This document shows, in pieces, positions 1-8,486 of a DNA stretch of 64,000 nt (the first letter of the stretch is position 1; the number at the start of each line of letters is the position of its first letter). The position numbers were made by a program, and so were the translations under genes. Under the pieces are notes generated by a model, which searched no databases, was not told the origin of the DNA, and saw only the letters and a program-made list of their open reading frames with translations. The stretch spans positions 1 through 64,000 of the forward strand of contig NZ_MDFN01000019.1 of assembly GCF_001730525.1 (NCBI RefSeq), given 5' to 3'. Origin of the DNA: Arcticibacter eurypsychrophilus (GTDB lineage Bacteria > Bacteroidota > Bacteroidia > Sphingobacteriales > Sphingobacteriaceae).

Positions 1-62
1 CAAGTGTATAGTTATTTTAGGATCTGACAGAGTCCTTCCCTTCCTTTCTCAGTGCCCAATGA

Positions 63-138
63 TAGTCCTGAAGTAGTTATACACATCGAATTCATATTTT
101 AAATATGCCAATACTGCTGGATTTGTAGTCCTGAAGTA
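63..138. repeat. 13-bp direct repeat pair upstream of dnaB
   Basis: The 13-mer TAGTCCTGAAGTA occurs at 63-75 and again, identically, at 126-138, with starts 63 bp apart. The surrounding bases differ, so only the 13-mer is shared. No coding frame runs through it. The role is unknown; a binding-site pair or chance are both possible. Confidence 0.5.
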
Positions 139-258
139 TTAATTTGAACATTCTGTAGACAATACTTAAACTATAGTGCTCGACAATGTATATAAAAATT
201 TGAATGACTTTATTCGTTGTATACCACATTACACAACGTGATTGTGTATTTTTGCGGT

Positions 259-1830
259 ATGAGTTTAGAAATGGAGAATGGAGGATTTACTTCGGAGAGG
301 AAAAGCGGTACTGGTACAGACAGGCGAACTCGTCTTACAAATACAGTGAGTAGCCTTGGAAAGCTGCCTCCTCAGGCTATTGATCTTGAAGAAGCTGTTC
401 TTGGTGCTTTAATGCTCGAAAAAGATGCACTCTCCGCCGTTATTGATATTCTAAAACCTGAGCTTTTTTACAAAGAAACTCATCAGAAAATATTTCAGGC
501 CATCTCCACTTTATTTCAAAAATCATCTCCTGTTGATATTTTAACCGTCATCTCACAGCTTAGAATACAAGGAGAACTGGAGATTGTTGGAGGTGCTTAT
601 TATATAACAGAACTGACAAATCGTGTCGTTTCGGCTGCTAATATTGAATACCATGCCCGAATCATATCCCAAAAATTCATACAGCGTGAGCTAATCAGAA
701 TTTCTACAGAGATCATTCAGAACGCGTATGAAGATACGACAGACATATTTGATTTATTAGATCATGCAGAAAAAAACCTGTTTGATATTGCGCAGAATAA
801 CTTGCGACGTGATTCAAGAAAAATGGATGATATCATTCGTGAATCATTGGATTCTCTTGAAAAATTGCGCGATAAGGAAGACGGTTTAACTGGTGTTCCA
901 TCTGGGTTCACCGCCTTAGATAGGATCACCTCAGGATGGCAGCCATCGGATCTTGTTATTATAGCTGCTCGTCCGGCAATGGGTAAAACAGCGTTTGTGC
1001 TAAGCTGCGCCCGTAATGCCGCTGTTCAATTCAATAAACCAGTAGTTGTGTTTTCATTAGAAATGTCCTCTGTTCAGCTGGTCAACAGGTTAATTTCCGG
1101 AGAAACAGAGATTGAACAGGAAAAAATACGTAAAGGAAGTCTTGCTGAATGGGAATGGCAGCAGTTGCACTCAAAAATTGGTACCTTAACTGAAGCTCCT
1201 TTATTTATAGATGATACCCCTGCGTTAAATATTTTTGAATTCAGAGCGAAGTGTCGTCGATTAAAAGCTCAGTACGACATACAAATGGTCATTGTGGATT
1301 ATTTACAGCTGATGCATGGTAAAGGAGAAGGAAAAGGTGGAAATCGTGAGCAGGAAATCGGTAGTATTTCCAGGGCATTGAAGTCTGTTGCGAAAGAGCT
1401 TAACGTTCCGGTAATTGCCCTTTCTCAGTTAAGTAGAGCTGTAGAGAGTCGCCCCGGTGCAAATAAAAAGCCGATGTTATCCGATTTACGTGAGTCCGGA
1501 TCAATTGAACAGGATGCCGACATGGTACTGTTTTTATACCGCCCTGAATATTATGGGCTAACCGAAGATGAAGAAGGGCGGTCAACAATTGGCGTAGGTG
1601 AAGTGATTATAGCGAAGCATCGTAATGGAGAAACAGGTACAGTTCCACTTCGTTTTATAGGTAAGTACGTAAAGTTTACCGATTTAGAAGATGATTTTGG
1701 TGCTGGCTCACCTGCTAAAAGCAATGATCAGTTTGCGGGTATGGCTCCTTCTGCAGACTTTGACAAGCCCGGAAACTTCATCATTAGACCATCAAGAATG
1801 GATGATATGGAGGATGAGGCACCTTTTTAA
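259..1830 (+). CDS. dnaB: Replicative DNA helicase DnaB
   Basis: This is the hexameric 5'-3' helicase that unwinds the replication fork and recruits primase. The N-terminal DnaB domain begins near residue 37 (LPPQAIDLEEAVLGALM). The RecA-like ATPase domain holds Walker A ARPAMGKTAF (GKT at about 242-244), Walker B MVIVDYLQLM and the DLRESGSIEQDADMV motif with the arginine region behind it. The C-terminal tail is acidic (DDMEDEAPF). At 523 residues it is a normal full-length DnaB. I chose ATG 259; an upstream TTG at 217 would add 14 residues unlike the family. A TATTTTTG box at 247-254 sits only 4 bases before ATG 259, so if it is the -7 element the mRNA would be almost leaderless, or ATG 271 would be used. 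No good -33 element is seen at the usual distance. It converges with and overlaps the chrA-like gene by 4 bp. Confidence 0.95.
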   Translation: MSLEMENGGFTSERKSGTGTDRRTRLTNTVSSLGKLPPQAIDLEEAVLGALMLEKDALSAVIDILKPELFYKETHQKIFQAISTLFQKSSPVDILTVISQLRIQGELEIVGGAYYITELTNRVVSAANIEYHARIISQKFIQRELIRISTEIIQNAYEDTTDIFDLLDHAEKNLFDIAQNNLRRDSRKMDDIIRESLDSLEKLRDKEDGLTGVPSGFTALDRITSGWQPSDLVIIAARPAMGKTAFVLSCARNAAVQFNKPVVVFSLEMSSVQLVNRLISGETEIEQEKIRKGSLAEWEWQQLHSKIGTLTEAPLFIDDTPALNIFEFRAKCRRLKAQYDIQMVIVDYLQLMHGKGEGKGGNREQEIGSISRALKSVAKELNVPVIALSQLSRAVESRPGANKKPMLSDLRESGSIEQDADMVLFLYRPEYYGLTEDEEGRSTIGVGEVIIAKHRNGETGTVPLRFIGKYVKFTDLEDDFGAGSPAKSNDQFAGMAPSADFDKPGNFIIRPSRMDDMEDEAPF

Positions 1831-3050
1831 ATCAGGAGACCTAAAAGGAAGCCTGCTAAGATTAGCCAAGGGGTTCTTATTTTGGTGAAGTGTAAAATCA
1901 ACATGGTCGCACTAACGATTGACAGGTCGAAGAGTGCATTTGAAGAAGATTTACTTAGCAAAGGTTGAAGTAAGAAAATAAAGGCTGCAATCACAAAACC
2001 TACAGCCACTGCATTTATCCCTGATAGTGATCTTTTGATGCTTCCTATCTTTTTTAAATCATTCCAGAATGGTACAAAGAAGAGTACCAGTATTACGCCT
2101 GGCAAATTGATTCCTAAAGTTGCAACAATGCTTCCCATAATCTGTCCGCCAAGTCCACTTCCTGAATTTTGCATCGCCATCGTACCTACAAAAGAGGTAA
2201 ATGAGAAGGTTGGTCCGGGCAAGATCTGTTGAAAAGCATAACCACTTAGAAACTGGTCGGCAGTAAGGTATTCTTTCATTTCTACAAATTCCGTAAACAT
2301 CAAAGGAACAAGAACCTGTCCTCCACCAAAAATAATAATGCCGTTTCGGTAAAAATTTTCAAAGAGCCTTATTGGTAAACTAAAGGGAGATGTTTGATTA
2401 ATAATAGCTCCAAGGGTAGCAAAAAGAAGCAAAATACCTAAAAAGTAAAAAATCTTTTTCTGATTGATGTTTTTAAACAGGTTGCTCTGAAGGTTAGGTT
2501 CTTCCTGTGTGTCCTCAATAGCTGAGGATATGATGCCTCCTAACAAAATTAGAATAGGGAAAACAAACGCATTTTTTAAAATTAAGGTAGCTACTACTGC
2601 TGAGAAAGCAAGCCATAGGGAAAGTTTGGATTTGAGCTGTTTAAGTCCTAAAGTGATTGCGGCAGACCCTACAATTCCTACAGCAATAGGTTGAATAAAA
2701 GTCATTACCTCATTGAACTCATTTTTAGCCCCTAGAAAAGAATACATGGTAGCAATACCACATAATATAGCTGCTGAAGGAGAAACCCATATCAGAAAGG
2801 TCAAAATGGATAACCACAACCCCCCTACTTTATATGCAATTCCGACCAATGTCTGCGTGGATGATGGTCCTGGAAGCACCATGGTCATGGCATTCAGTTC
2901 TAAAAGTTCTGATTCGGAAATATACCTCCGCTTCATGACAAAGTCTTTGAGCATAATTGCTAAGTGACCCTGAGCCCCACCAAAAGCTGTGAACGTAAAT
3001 AGTGTTACATCTCTCAGGAATAAAATTTTCTTTGCGTTAAGCTTAATCAT
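1827..3050 (-). CDS. chrA: ChrA-family chromate/anion transporter (two-domain)
   Basis: A 407-residue polytopic inner-membrane protein of the CHR family, long form with two homologous halves. The first half has FGGAQGHLAIM near residues 23-33 and the family PGPSSTQT motif. The second repeats the pattern with FGGGQVLVPLM and ILPGPTFSF. Family members export chromate by chemiosmotic antiport, but many genomic copies have no proven substrate, so chromate resistance here is inference. The start codon overlaps the end of the upstream TPR gene by 8 bases (ATGATTAA), so the two are co-transcribed and probably translationally coupled. Its 3' end overlaps that of dnaB on the other strand. Confidence 0.88.
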   Translation of the reverse strand: MIKLNAKKILFLRDVTLFTFTAFGGAQGHLAIMLKDFVMKRRYISESELLELNAMTMVLPGPSSTQTLVGIAYKVGGLWLSILTFLIWVSPSAAILCGIATMYSFLGAKNEFNEVMTFIQPIAVGIVGSAAITLGLKQLKSKLSLWLAFSAVVATLILKNAFVFPILILLGGIISSAIEDTQEEPNLQSNLFKNINQKKIFYFLGILLLFATLGAIINQTSPFSLPIRLFENFYRNGIIIFGGGQVLVPLMFTEFVEMKEYLTADQFLSGYAFQQILPGPTFSFTSFVGTMAMQNSGSGLGGQIMGSIVATLGINLPGVILVLFFVPFWNDLKKIGSIKRSLSGINAVAVGFVIAAFIFLLQPLLSKSSSNALFDLSIVSATMLILHFTKIRTPWLILAGFLLGLLI

Positions 3051-3378
3051 TCTCGTAATCTGGCCCTGTTACCGATAAATATACGGTTTGCAGCTCCGAA
3101 AACGCATGCATATCATTAGCCATCTTTGCTATAGCCATTCCTTTTTCATATACTTTTATGGCTTCTGCAGGTCTGCCCATCGTTTCATATAATTTTCCTG
3201 CATGGTAATAGGTTCCCACATAATTTTCATTATTCTTCAAAAGATCTTCATAATAAATAAGAGCTTGTTTCTGATCTTTTTGTTTCATATATTCAGTTGC
3301 AAGAGCATATTTTATGAAAGGGTCAACAGGATCATTATCCAAAAAAGCTAAAAGCTTTTGTAATCGGTCGTTGTTCAT
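3043..3378 (-). CDS. Small tetratricopeptide-repeat protein
   Basis: A 111-residue soluble protein with no signal peptide. It contains roughly two TPR units: residues about 18-50 (DPFIKYALATEYMKQ, then QALIYYEDLLKNN) and about 52-85 (YVGTYYHAGKLYETMGR, then AIKVYEKGMAIAK). TPRs make helical protein-binding surfaces; the partner is unknown. It is the first gene of a two-gene unit with the ChrA-like transporter, whose start codon lies inside its stop region. It is divergent from the BFN gene, 68 bp away. Confidence 0.8.
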   Translation of the reverse strand: MNNDRLQKLLAFLDNDPVDPFIKYALATEYMKQKDQKQALIYYEDLLKNNENYVGTYYHAGKLYETMGRPAEAIKVYEKGMAIAKMANDMHAFSELQTVYLSVTGPDYEND

Positions 3379-3409
3379 TGTAATTAAATGCTTTTTTAAT
3401 CTATTTTTG
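3378..3409 (+). promoter_or_regulatory. Bacteroidota-type promoter for the BFN/UVR gene
   Basis: A TTG at 3378-3380 is followed after 21 bp by TATTTTTG at 3402-3409, a perfect match to the TAnnTTTG -7 element used by the primary sigma factor of this phylum. Transcription would begin near 3415 and give a leader of about 30 bases before ATG 3447. Confidence 0.6.
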
Positions 3410-3446
3410 CAAAATAAAACAAAACAGGCGATTAAGGGTAAACGGA

Positions 3447-4046
3447 ATGAAAAAAATAAAATTAGATATTGTAGGGTTATCGTATAGTCAAACTCAATCT
3501 GGCGCTTACGCCTTGGTTTTGGGGGAAGTCAACGGTAGACGACGCCTTCCTATTATTATTGGGGGGTCTGAGGCTCAAGCTATTGCTGTTGAAATTGAAA
3601 AGATGACACCTACCCGTCCTCTTACTCATGACTTGTTTAAGTCCTTTGCATTATCTTTTCATATCAATGTACAAGAAGTAATTATTTACAATTTGGTCGA
3701 CGGAATCTTTTATGCCAAGTTGATCTGTAGTGATGGAGAACATCTGCATGAAATTGATGCACGTACGTCAGATGCAGTGGCTCTTGCCGTTCGTTTTGAA
3801 TGTCCTATACATACATATGAATTCATTTTGGCCACTGCAGGGATCATGATTGAGGGAAATGATTTTGTTTTTTTAGAAAACATTGATCCGAACACGGCTG
3901 AAGATAAACCAGAAGCAACACCTCAAGGATACTCTTCCTTTAGCGTAGAAGAGCTAAAAGAGAAACTTCAGCAAGCCTTATTAGAGGAGGCCTATGAAAA
4001 AGCAGTAAAAATAAGAGATGAGTTATCCAAAAGAAAGTCTTCATAG
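3447..4046 (+). CDS. Bifunctional nuclease (BFN/DUF151) domain protein with UVR motif
   Basis: A 199-residue cytoplasmic protein. Residues about 3-130 form the BFN domain, recognisable from LPIIIGGSEAQAIAVEIE, RPLTHDLF and the conserved ARTSDAVALAVR segment. The C-terminal 35 residues (FSVEELKEKLQQALLEEAYEKA) match the UVR motif, a helical hairpin found in UvrB, UvrC and regulatory proteins. The BFN-UVR combination is common in Bacteroidota. BFN proteins have reported nuclease activity in plants, but the bacterial role is unsettled, so the enzyme name is by homology only. A well-formed promoter lies just upstream. nupC follows 46 bp later on the same strand. Confidence 0.85.
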   Translation: MKKIKLDIVGLSYSQTQSGAYALVLGEVNGRRRLPIIIGGSEAQAIAVEIEKMTPTRPLTHDLFKSFALSFHINVQEVIIYNLVDGIFYAKLICSDGEHLHEIDARTSDAVALAVRFECPIHTYEFILATAGIMIEGNDFVFLENIDPNTAEDKPEATPQGYSSFSVEELKEKLQQALLEEAYEKAVKIRDELSKRKSS

Positions 4047-4092
4047 CTTATTCAAATTCCCACAACATAAAACAATCACACACAAATAATAA

Positions 4093-5364
4093 ATGGAAAG
4101 ATTCACCGGCTTGATTGGTATACTACTAATTTTTGCCATTGCCTTTTTAATGTCTAACAACCGTAAGGCAATTAATTATCGTTTAGTTTTCTCAGGTATA
4201 GCCATTCAGCTTGTTCTGGCTGTTTTTATTCTTAAAGTTCCCGCAGGAAAATTAATTTTCTCCTGGCTTGGAGCAGGCGTGACCAAGATTCTTGATTTCT
4301 CTCATGCAGGGGCAGATTTTGTTTTTGGTCCTTTAGCAAGCAGGCTTGCGCTTAATACTGCTTTTGGCGTAAATACGATATTCTTTTTTAACATCGTACC
4401 CACCATAATATTTGTGGCTGTACTGGTTAGCGTGGCCTATTACCTGGGTATTATGCAACGGATCGTGAAGGTGCTCGCCTTTGGTGTTTACAAGCTTATG
4501 GGTGTATCAGGAGCAGAAGCATTGTCTAATATTGCCAGTGCTTTTGTTGGACAGGTTGAGGCTCAAATCATGATTAAACCTTATTTAAAAGGAATGACCA
4601 TGTCTGAGCTACTGGCCTCCATGACAGGAAGTATGGCTTGTATCGCCGGTGGCGTGATGGCCATTTACATTTCATTTGGTGTTCCTGCCGAATACTTATT
4701 AGCAGCCAGCATCATGGCGGCTCCGGCAGCGTTGGTGATCTCAAAAATTGTATGGCCTGAAACTGAAATATCAGAAACGAAAGGTGCGGTATCATTGGAG
4801 ATTAAAAAAACGAGTGCTAACCTGGTTGATTCCATATCGCATGGAGCCAGTGACGGTCTAAAAGTGGGCCTAAATGTAATTGCTATGCTAATTGGTTTTA
4901 TTGCAATCATCGCCCTGGTAGATTATGTACTGGGAGGAATTGGCTCTATGCTGGGCAGTATTGGTTTGTCGCTTTCATTTGTAGGAATAGACATCAATCA
5001 TTTAAGCTTAAATCAAATTTTAGGTGCACTATTTTCAATCTTTGCCTGGGCAATGGGTGTGCCATATAAAGATATTCATACTGCAGGATCGCTAATGGGT
5101 ACCAAGATGGTTATAAACGAGTTTGTTGCTTATTTAGACCTTGTTAAAGTTCAAGGAGTTATAGAACCCAAAACATTGGTAATCACCAGTTTTGCTTTAT
5201 GTGGCTTTGCAAACTTTAGTTCTATCGCCATTCAGGTAGGTGGAATTGGAGAATTAGCTCCGGAACGAAGATCTGATCTGGCCAAATTAGGTGTAAAGGC
5301 TTTAATATGCGGAACATTAGCTTCTTATCTTTCTGCCACTATTGCTGGGATCTTAATCGGCTAA
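4093..5364 (+). CDS. nupC: Concentrative nucleoside transporter (NupC family)
   Basis: A 423-residue inner-membrane protein with about ten hydrophobic segments. It imports nucleosides by ion symport. The signature of the CNT family, (G/A)xKxxxNEFVA(Y/M/F), is seen as GTKMVINEFVAY near residues 338-349, and the N-terminal half has the conserved GQVEAQIMIKPYL segment. Length and order of features are those of a complete CNT protein. Nucleoside specificity and the coupling ion (H+ or Na+) cannot be read with confidence. It follows the BFN gene closely and ends in a strong bidirectional terminator shared with gltA. Confidence 0.92.
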   Translation: MERFTGLIGILLIFAIAFLMSNNRKAINYRLVFSGIAIQLVLAVFILKVPAGKLIFSWLGAGVTKILDFSHAGADFVFGPLASRLALNTAFGVNTIFFFNIVPTIIFVAVLVSVAYYLGIMQRIVKVLAFGVYKLMGVSGAEALSNIASAFVGQVEAQIMIKPYLKGMTMSELLASMTGSMACIAGGVMAIYISFGVPAEYLLAASIMAAPAALVISKIVWPETEISETKGAVSLEIKKTSANLVDSISHGASDGLKVGLNVIAMLIGFIAIIALVDYVLGGIGSMLGSIGLSLSFVGIDINHLSLNQILGALFSIFAWAMGVPYKDIHTAGSLMGTKMVINEFVAYLDLVKVQGVIEPKTLVITSFALCGFANFSSIAIQVGGIGELAPERRSDLAKLGVKALICGTLASYLSATIAGILIG

Positions 5365-5365
5365 T

Positions 5366-5427
5366 AGTAAAGCGTATAAAAAAAGCCGGCTTATGAAATT
5401 AAGCCGGCTTTTTTTATGCGCTTTACT
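5366..5427. terminator. Bidirectional rho-independent terminator between nupC and gltA
   Basis: A long hairpin has outer arms AGTAAAGCG (5366-5374) and CGCTTTACT (5419-5427), and an inner stem AAAAAAAGCCGGCTTA pairing with its complement around the loop TGAAAT. A-runs and T-runs flank the GC core on both sides, so it can serve the convergent genes on both strands. Confidence 0.92.
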
Positions 5428-5430
5428 ACT

Positions 5431-6720
5431 TTATACTCTATCAGCAATAGGAATAAATTGTTTATTTACTTCACCAACATAAACCTGTCTGGGTCTTCCA
5501 ATAGGCTCTTTATTCTCTCTCATTTCTTTCCACTGCGCAATCCAACCAGGTAAACGTCCCAATGCAAATAACACGGTGAACATATCGGTTGGAAAACCAA
5601 GTGCCCTGTAAATGATTCCGGAGTAAAAATCCACATTTGGATATAACTTACGTTCAACAAAATAAGGATCATTCAAAGCTGCATCTTCCAGCTTCTTGGC
5701 AATCTCTAATATGGGATCATTGATACCTAATTTATCCAGGATCTTATCGCATGCTTTTTTAATGATATTTGCCCTTGGATCGAAGTTTTTATAAACCCTA
5801 TGACCAAAGCCCATCAATAGGAAAGGATCGTTTTTATCTTTCGCTTTATTGATCCATTTTTCGGTATCTCCTCCGTCATTTTTAATCAACTCAAGCATTT
5901 CTATTACTGCCTGGTTTGCGCCACCATGCAGTGGTCCCCATAGAGCAGAAATACCTGCGGAAATAGATGCTGGTAGGTTACAGCCGGAAGATCCGACGAT
6001 GCGAACGGTAGAAGTAGAACAATTCTGTTCATGATCAGCATGTAGAATAAGTAATTTATCCAATGCGTTCACTACTACAGGATCAATTCCTATCTCTTCC
6101 GTAACCTGACCAAAAGTCATATTCATAAAGTTAGCTACGTAATCAAGCTGGCTTTTGGGATATATGAATGGCTCCCCTAATGAACCTTTATAGATCCAGG
6201 AAACGATGGTCGGCATTTTAGCAATCAGTTTAATGATTCCTAAATCAATATCTTCCTTAGAAGGATTTGGATTTAAGCTTTCGGGTGAAAAAGCGGACAA
6301 TGAACTTACTAAAGAACACAACTGACCCATTGGGTGGGCCTTTGGAGGAAAGGCGTCGTAGAACTTCTTCATATCCTCATGCAAAAGGGTATGCTTGCTG
6401 ATCTGAAGCTTGAAGTTATCTGTTTCTGCCTGAGTAGGTAAATTGCCATATATAAGCAAATAGGCAACTTCTATAAAAGTTGATTTTTCTGCGAGATCTT
6501 CAATAGCATAACCTCTATACTTTAATAAACCCTGTTCTCCGTCCAGAAAAGTGATCGCACTTTTAGTACATCCTGTGTTTTTAAAACCACTGTCCAATGT
6601 AATATAACTGGTTTGATCTCTAAGCTTTGAAATATCAATAGCCTTTTCATTTTCTGTACCAGTAACGACTGGTAACTCGTACGTTTTATTACCTAGGTTT
6701 AAAGTAGCTTTTTCTGACAT
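5431..6720 (-). CDS. gltA: Citrate synthase
   Basis: It condenses acetyl-CoA with oxaloacetate to citrate, the entry step of the TCA cycle. The family motifs are clear: LLILHADHEQNCST, WGPLHGGANQ and the catalytic-site block GFGHRVYKNFDPRA, then an arginine-rich C-terminus (GRPRQVYVG). The protein is 429 residues, typical of the hexameric type II enzyme. I place the start at ATG 6720 (MSEKATLNLG); an in-frame ATG at 6744 would overlap the -7 promoter element and adds residues unlike the family. It stands alone, convergent with nupC across a strong terminator. Confidence 0.96.
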   Translation of the reverse strand: MSEKATLNLGNKTYELPVVTGTENEKAIDISKLRDQTSYITLDSGFKNTGCTKSAITFLDGEQGLLKYRGYAIEDLAEKSTFIEVAYLLIYGNLPTQAETDNFKLQISKHTLLHEDMKKFYDAFPPKAHPMGQLCSLVSSLSAFSPESLNPNPSKEDIDLGIIKLIAKMPTIVSWIYKGSLGEPFIYPKSQLDYVANFMNMTFGQVTEEIGIDPVVVNALDKLLILHADHEQNCSTSTVRIVGSSGCNLPASISAGISALWGPLHGGANQAVIEMLELIKNDGGDTEKWINKAKDKNDPFLLMGFGHRVYKNFDPRANIIKKACDKILDKLGINDPILEIAKKLEDAALNDPYFVERKLYPNVDFYSGIIYRALGFPTDMFTVLFALGRLPGWIAQWKEMRENKEPIGRPRQVYVGEVNKQFIPIADRV

Positions 6721-6741
6721 ATTATTTTGGATGTTGCAACG

Positions 6742-6771
6742 CAAAAATAATTAAATATGAATATCCTCAAA
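6742..6771 (-). promoter_or_regulatory. gltA promoter
   Basis: On the minus strand TTTG (6771-6768) and TATTTTTG (6749-6742) are separated by 18 bp, a full match to both elements of the Bacteroidota primary promoter. The transcript would begin near 6736, which fits a translation start at 6720 and argues against 6744. Confidence 0.7.
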
Positions 6772-7000
6772 GTTAATTATGATTATGTAATGTAATTTTT
6801 TTGATAATTTGAATTTACATTAAAACTGCATTTTTTGAGAAAGTATGTAAATGTTTGTTCTAAAGATTTTACCAATATACCATATTTGTGAATTTTAATG
6901 TAACATAATTGTGTATATTTATAAACAAAACTTATACAACCTTTTGTTTTATGACTCGTAGAAGGCTAGAAAGTAAATACAAAGGTTAATTATCCTGCTT

Positions 7001-7384
7001 ATGAAAAAAGAAATACTTATAGTTGATGATGAGATAAGTATCTTAAAGCTTTTGAATTTTGTATTAGCTAAAGACTATGATCTGATCATTAAGAATAGCG
7101 GTATTGAAGCAATTAGTTGGTTGGAAGACGGGAACACACCTGCATTAATTATATCGGATTTGCATATGCCCTATTTTGATGGTAGTTCATTCGTTCGTAA
7201 TCTAAAAGTCAGTGGTTATTATCGTGACATTCCTGTTATTCTTCTTTCGGGTGCCGAAGATCTGGACAGTGTAGCAGAAGGGATGTCACATAAGGCAGAA
7301 TCGTATATTCAAAAACCATTCAATCCAACTGCATTAAAAACAGAAATCATTAAACTACTTATAATTCCCACCTCAATTAATTAG
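7001..7384 (+). CDS. Stand-alone receiver-domain response regulator
   Basis: A 127-residue CheY-like protein made only of a receiver domain. All phosphorylation residues are present: the acidic pair D9/D10 (IVDDE), the phospho-acceptor D53 (IISDLHMP), S83 (ILLSGA) and K105 (YIQKPF). It has no output domain. Only 4 bases separate it from the sugar-phosphate transferase downstream, whose N-terminus is itself receiver-like, so a role in phospho-control of polysaccharide initiation is a reasonable inference. No histidine kinase lies next to it. Confidence 0.92.
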   Translation: MKKEILIVDDEISILKLLNFVLAKDYDLIIKNSGIEAISWLEDGNTPALIISDLHMPYFDGSSFVRNLKVSGYYRDIPVILLSGAEDLDSVAEGMSHKAESYIQKPFNPTALKTEIIKLLIIPTSIN

Positions 7385-7388
7385 CACG

Positions 7389-8474
7389 ATGGTATCTATA
7401 TCCACATTAAACTTACCGCAATCAGGCATCCATGCACGGGTATTGTATGCGGGTACAGAACTGAGAGATTATTTATCCGGTGAATTGTCCAACCAGTTCT
7501 CACTTGATTCAAATGATTTGAACATTAAAAATCTTGAAAAGTTCCTAAATGATCAGTCCTTACTCACTTTACCTGATATTCTGTTGATTGAAGCAGATTT
7601 TAAGGGTGACTGGATTAATGTTATTTCGAATATCAAGAAAAATCCTCTTTTAGGAGGTATGATTATTGTTCTATTATCTGCCTTTATCAACAAGCAGTGG
7701 AGGGCAAAGGCTATGGCACTGAAGATTCATGATTTTTATAGTTACCCTTTCCCTGTTGAAGATCTTTGTGAGCGATTGCAATTCCTGGTAAAGTTCAGGC
7801 TGATTAAACCAAAACTAACAGAGTTGTCAGGGAGGGTGGATGTTCGGTATACACTTCCGGCTTATAAAAGAATCTTTGACATTATTACTTCCGGATCTGC
7901 ATTATTAGTTTTATCTCCCTTATTTCTTGTTGTAGCCGCATGTGTTCTTTTCGAATCAAAAGGACCTGCTATATATAAAAGTAAACGGGTAGGTACAGGA
8001 TATAAGATCTTTGACTTCTATAAATTCCGATCGATGCGTACAGGTGCTGATAAAGAAATGACAATGCTATCTGCTTTAAATCAATATACCGATATCGAAA
8101 AGGGGAAATCTGCATTTATCAAACTTAAAGACGACCCTAGAATTACAAAACTGGGTAAGTTCATCCGGATGACTAGTATTGATGAGCTTCCCCAACTTTT
8201 TAATGTACTGGTTGGGGACATGTCAATGGTTGGAAATCGTCCATTGCCATTATATGAGGCGGAGATGCTTACTTCCAATGAATGGACAACACGCTTTCTT
8301 GGTCCTGCCGGACTAACCGGTTTATGGCAAATTAGCAAACGGGGGAAAGCTGACATGTCTGAACGCGAAAGAAAGAAGTTAGATAACTTTTACGCATCTA
8401 ACTATTCCTTCTGGTTAGACTTAAAAATTCTGTTAAAAACATTTCCTGCATTGTTGCAAAAAGAAAAGGTTTAA
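7389..8474 (+). CDS. Initiating sugar-phosphate transferase with receiver-like N-terminus
   Basis: The C-terminal two thirds (about residue 158 onward) is a bacterial sugar transferase of the WcaJ/WbaP/PglC superfamily, which moves a sugar-1-phosphate onto undecaprenyl phosphate to start a polysaccharide repeat. Signs are one hydrophobic segment at about 165-188, FDFYKFRSMR, TSIDELPQLFNVL, GDMSMVGNRP and GLTGLWQISKRG. Residues about 15-140 look like a degenerate receiver domain: LLIEAD with D70 at the acceptor site, LLSA with S97, and YSYPFP where the invariant lysine is replaced by Y119. This N-terminus replaces the multi-helix region of WcaJ-like enzymes. It is coupled to the upstream CheY-like gene by a 4-base gap. 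It probably starts the polysaccharide made by the cluster from 15.2 kb. Confidence 0.88.
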   Translation: MVSISTLNLPQSGIHARVLYAGTELRDYLSGELSNQFSLDSNDLNIKNLEKFLNDQSLLTLPDILLIEADFKGDWINVISNIKKNPLLGGMIIVLLSAFINKQWRAKAMALKIHDFYSYPFPVEDLCERLQFLVKFRLIKPKLTELSGRVDVRYTLPAYKRIFDIITSGSALLVLSPLFLVVAACVLFESKGPAIYKSKRVGTGYKIFDFYKFRSMRTGADKEMTMLSALNQYTDIEKGKSAFIKLKDDPRITKLGKFIRMTSIDELPQLFNVLVGDMSMVGNRPLPLYEAEMLTSNEWTTRFLGPAGLTGLWQISKRGKADMSERERKKLDNFYASNYSFWLDLKILLKTFPALLQKEKV

Positions 8475-8486
8475 TCCCTTTTCTTT

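Noticed and set aside
217-258. Upstream TTG start for dnaB
   Set aside because: The added 14 residues do not resemble DnaB N-termini and would place the -7 box inside the coding region; ATG 259 is the better choice.
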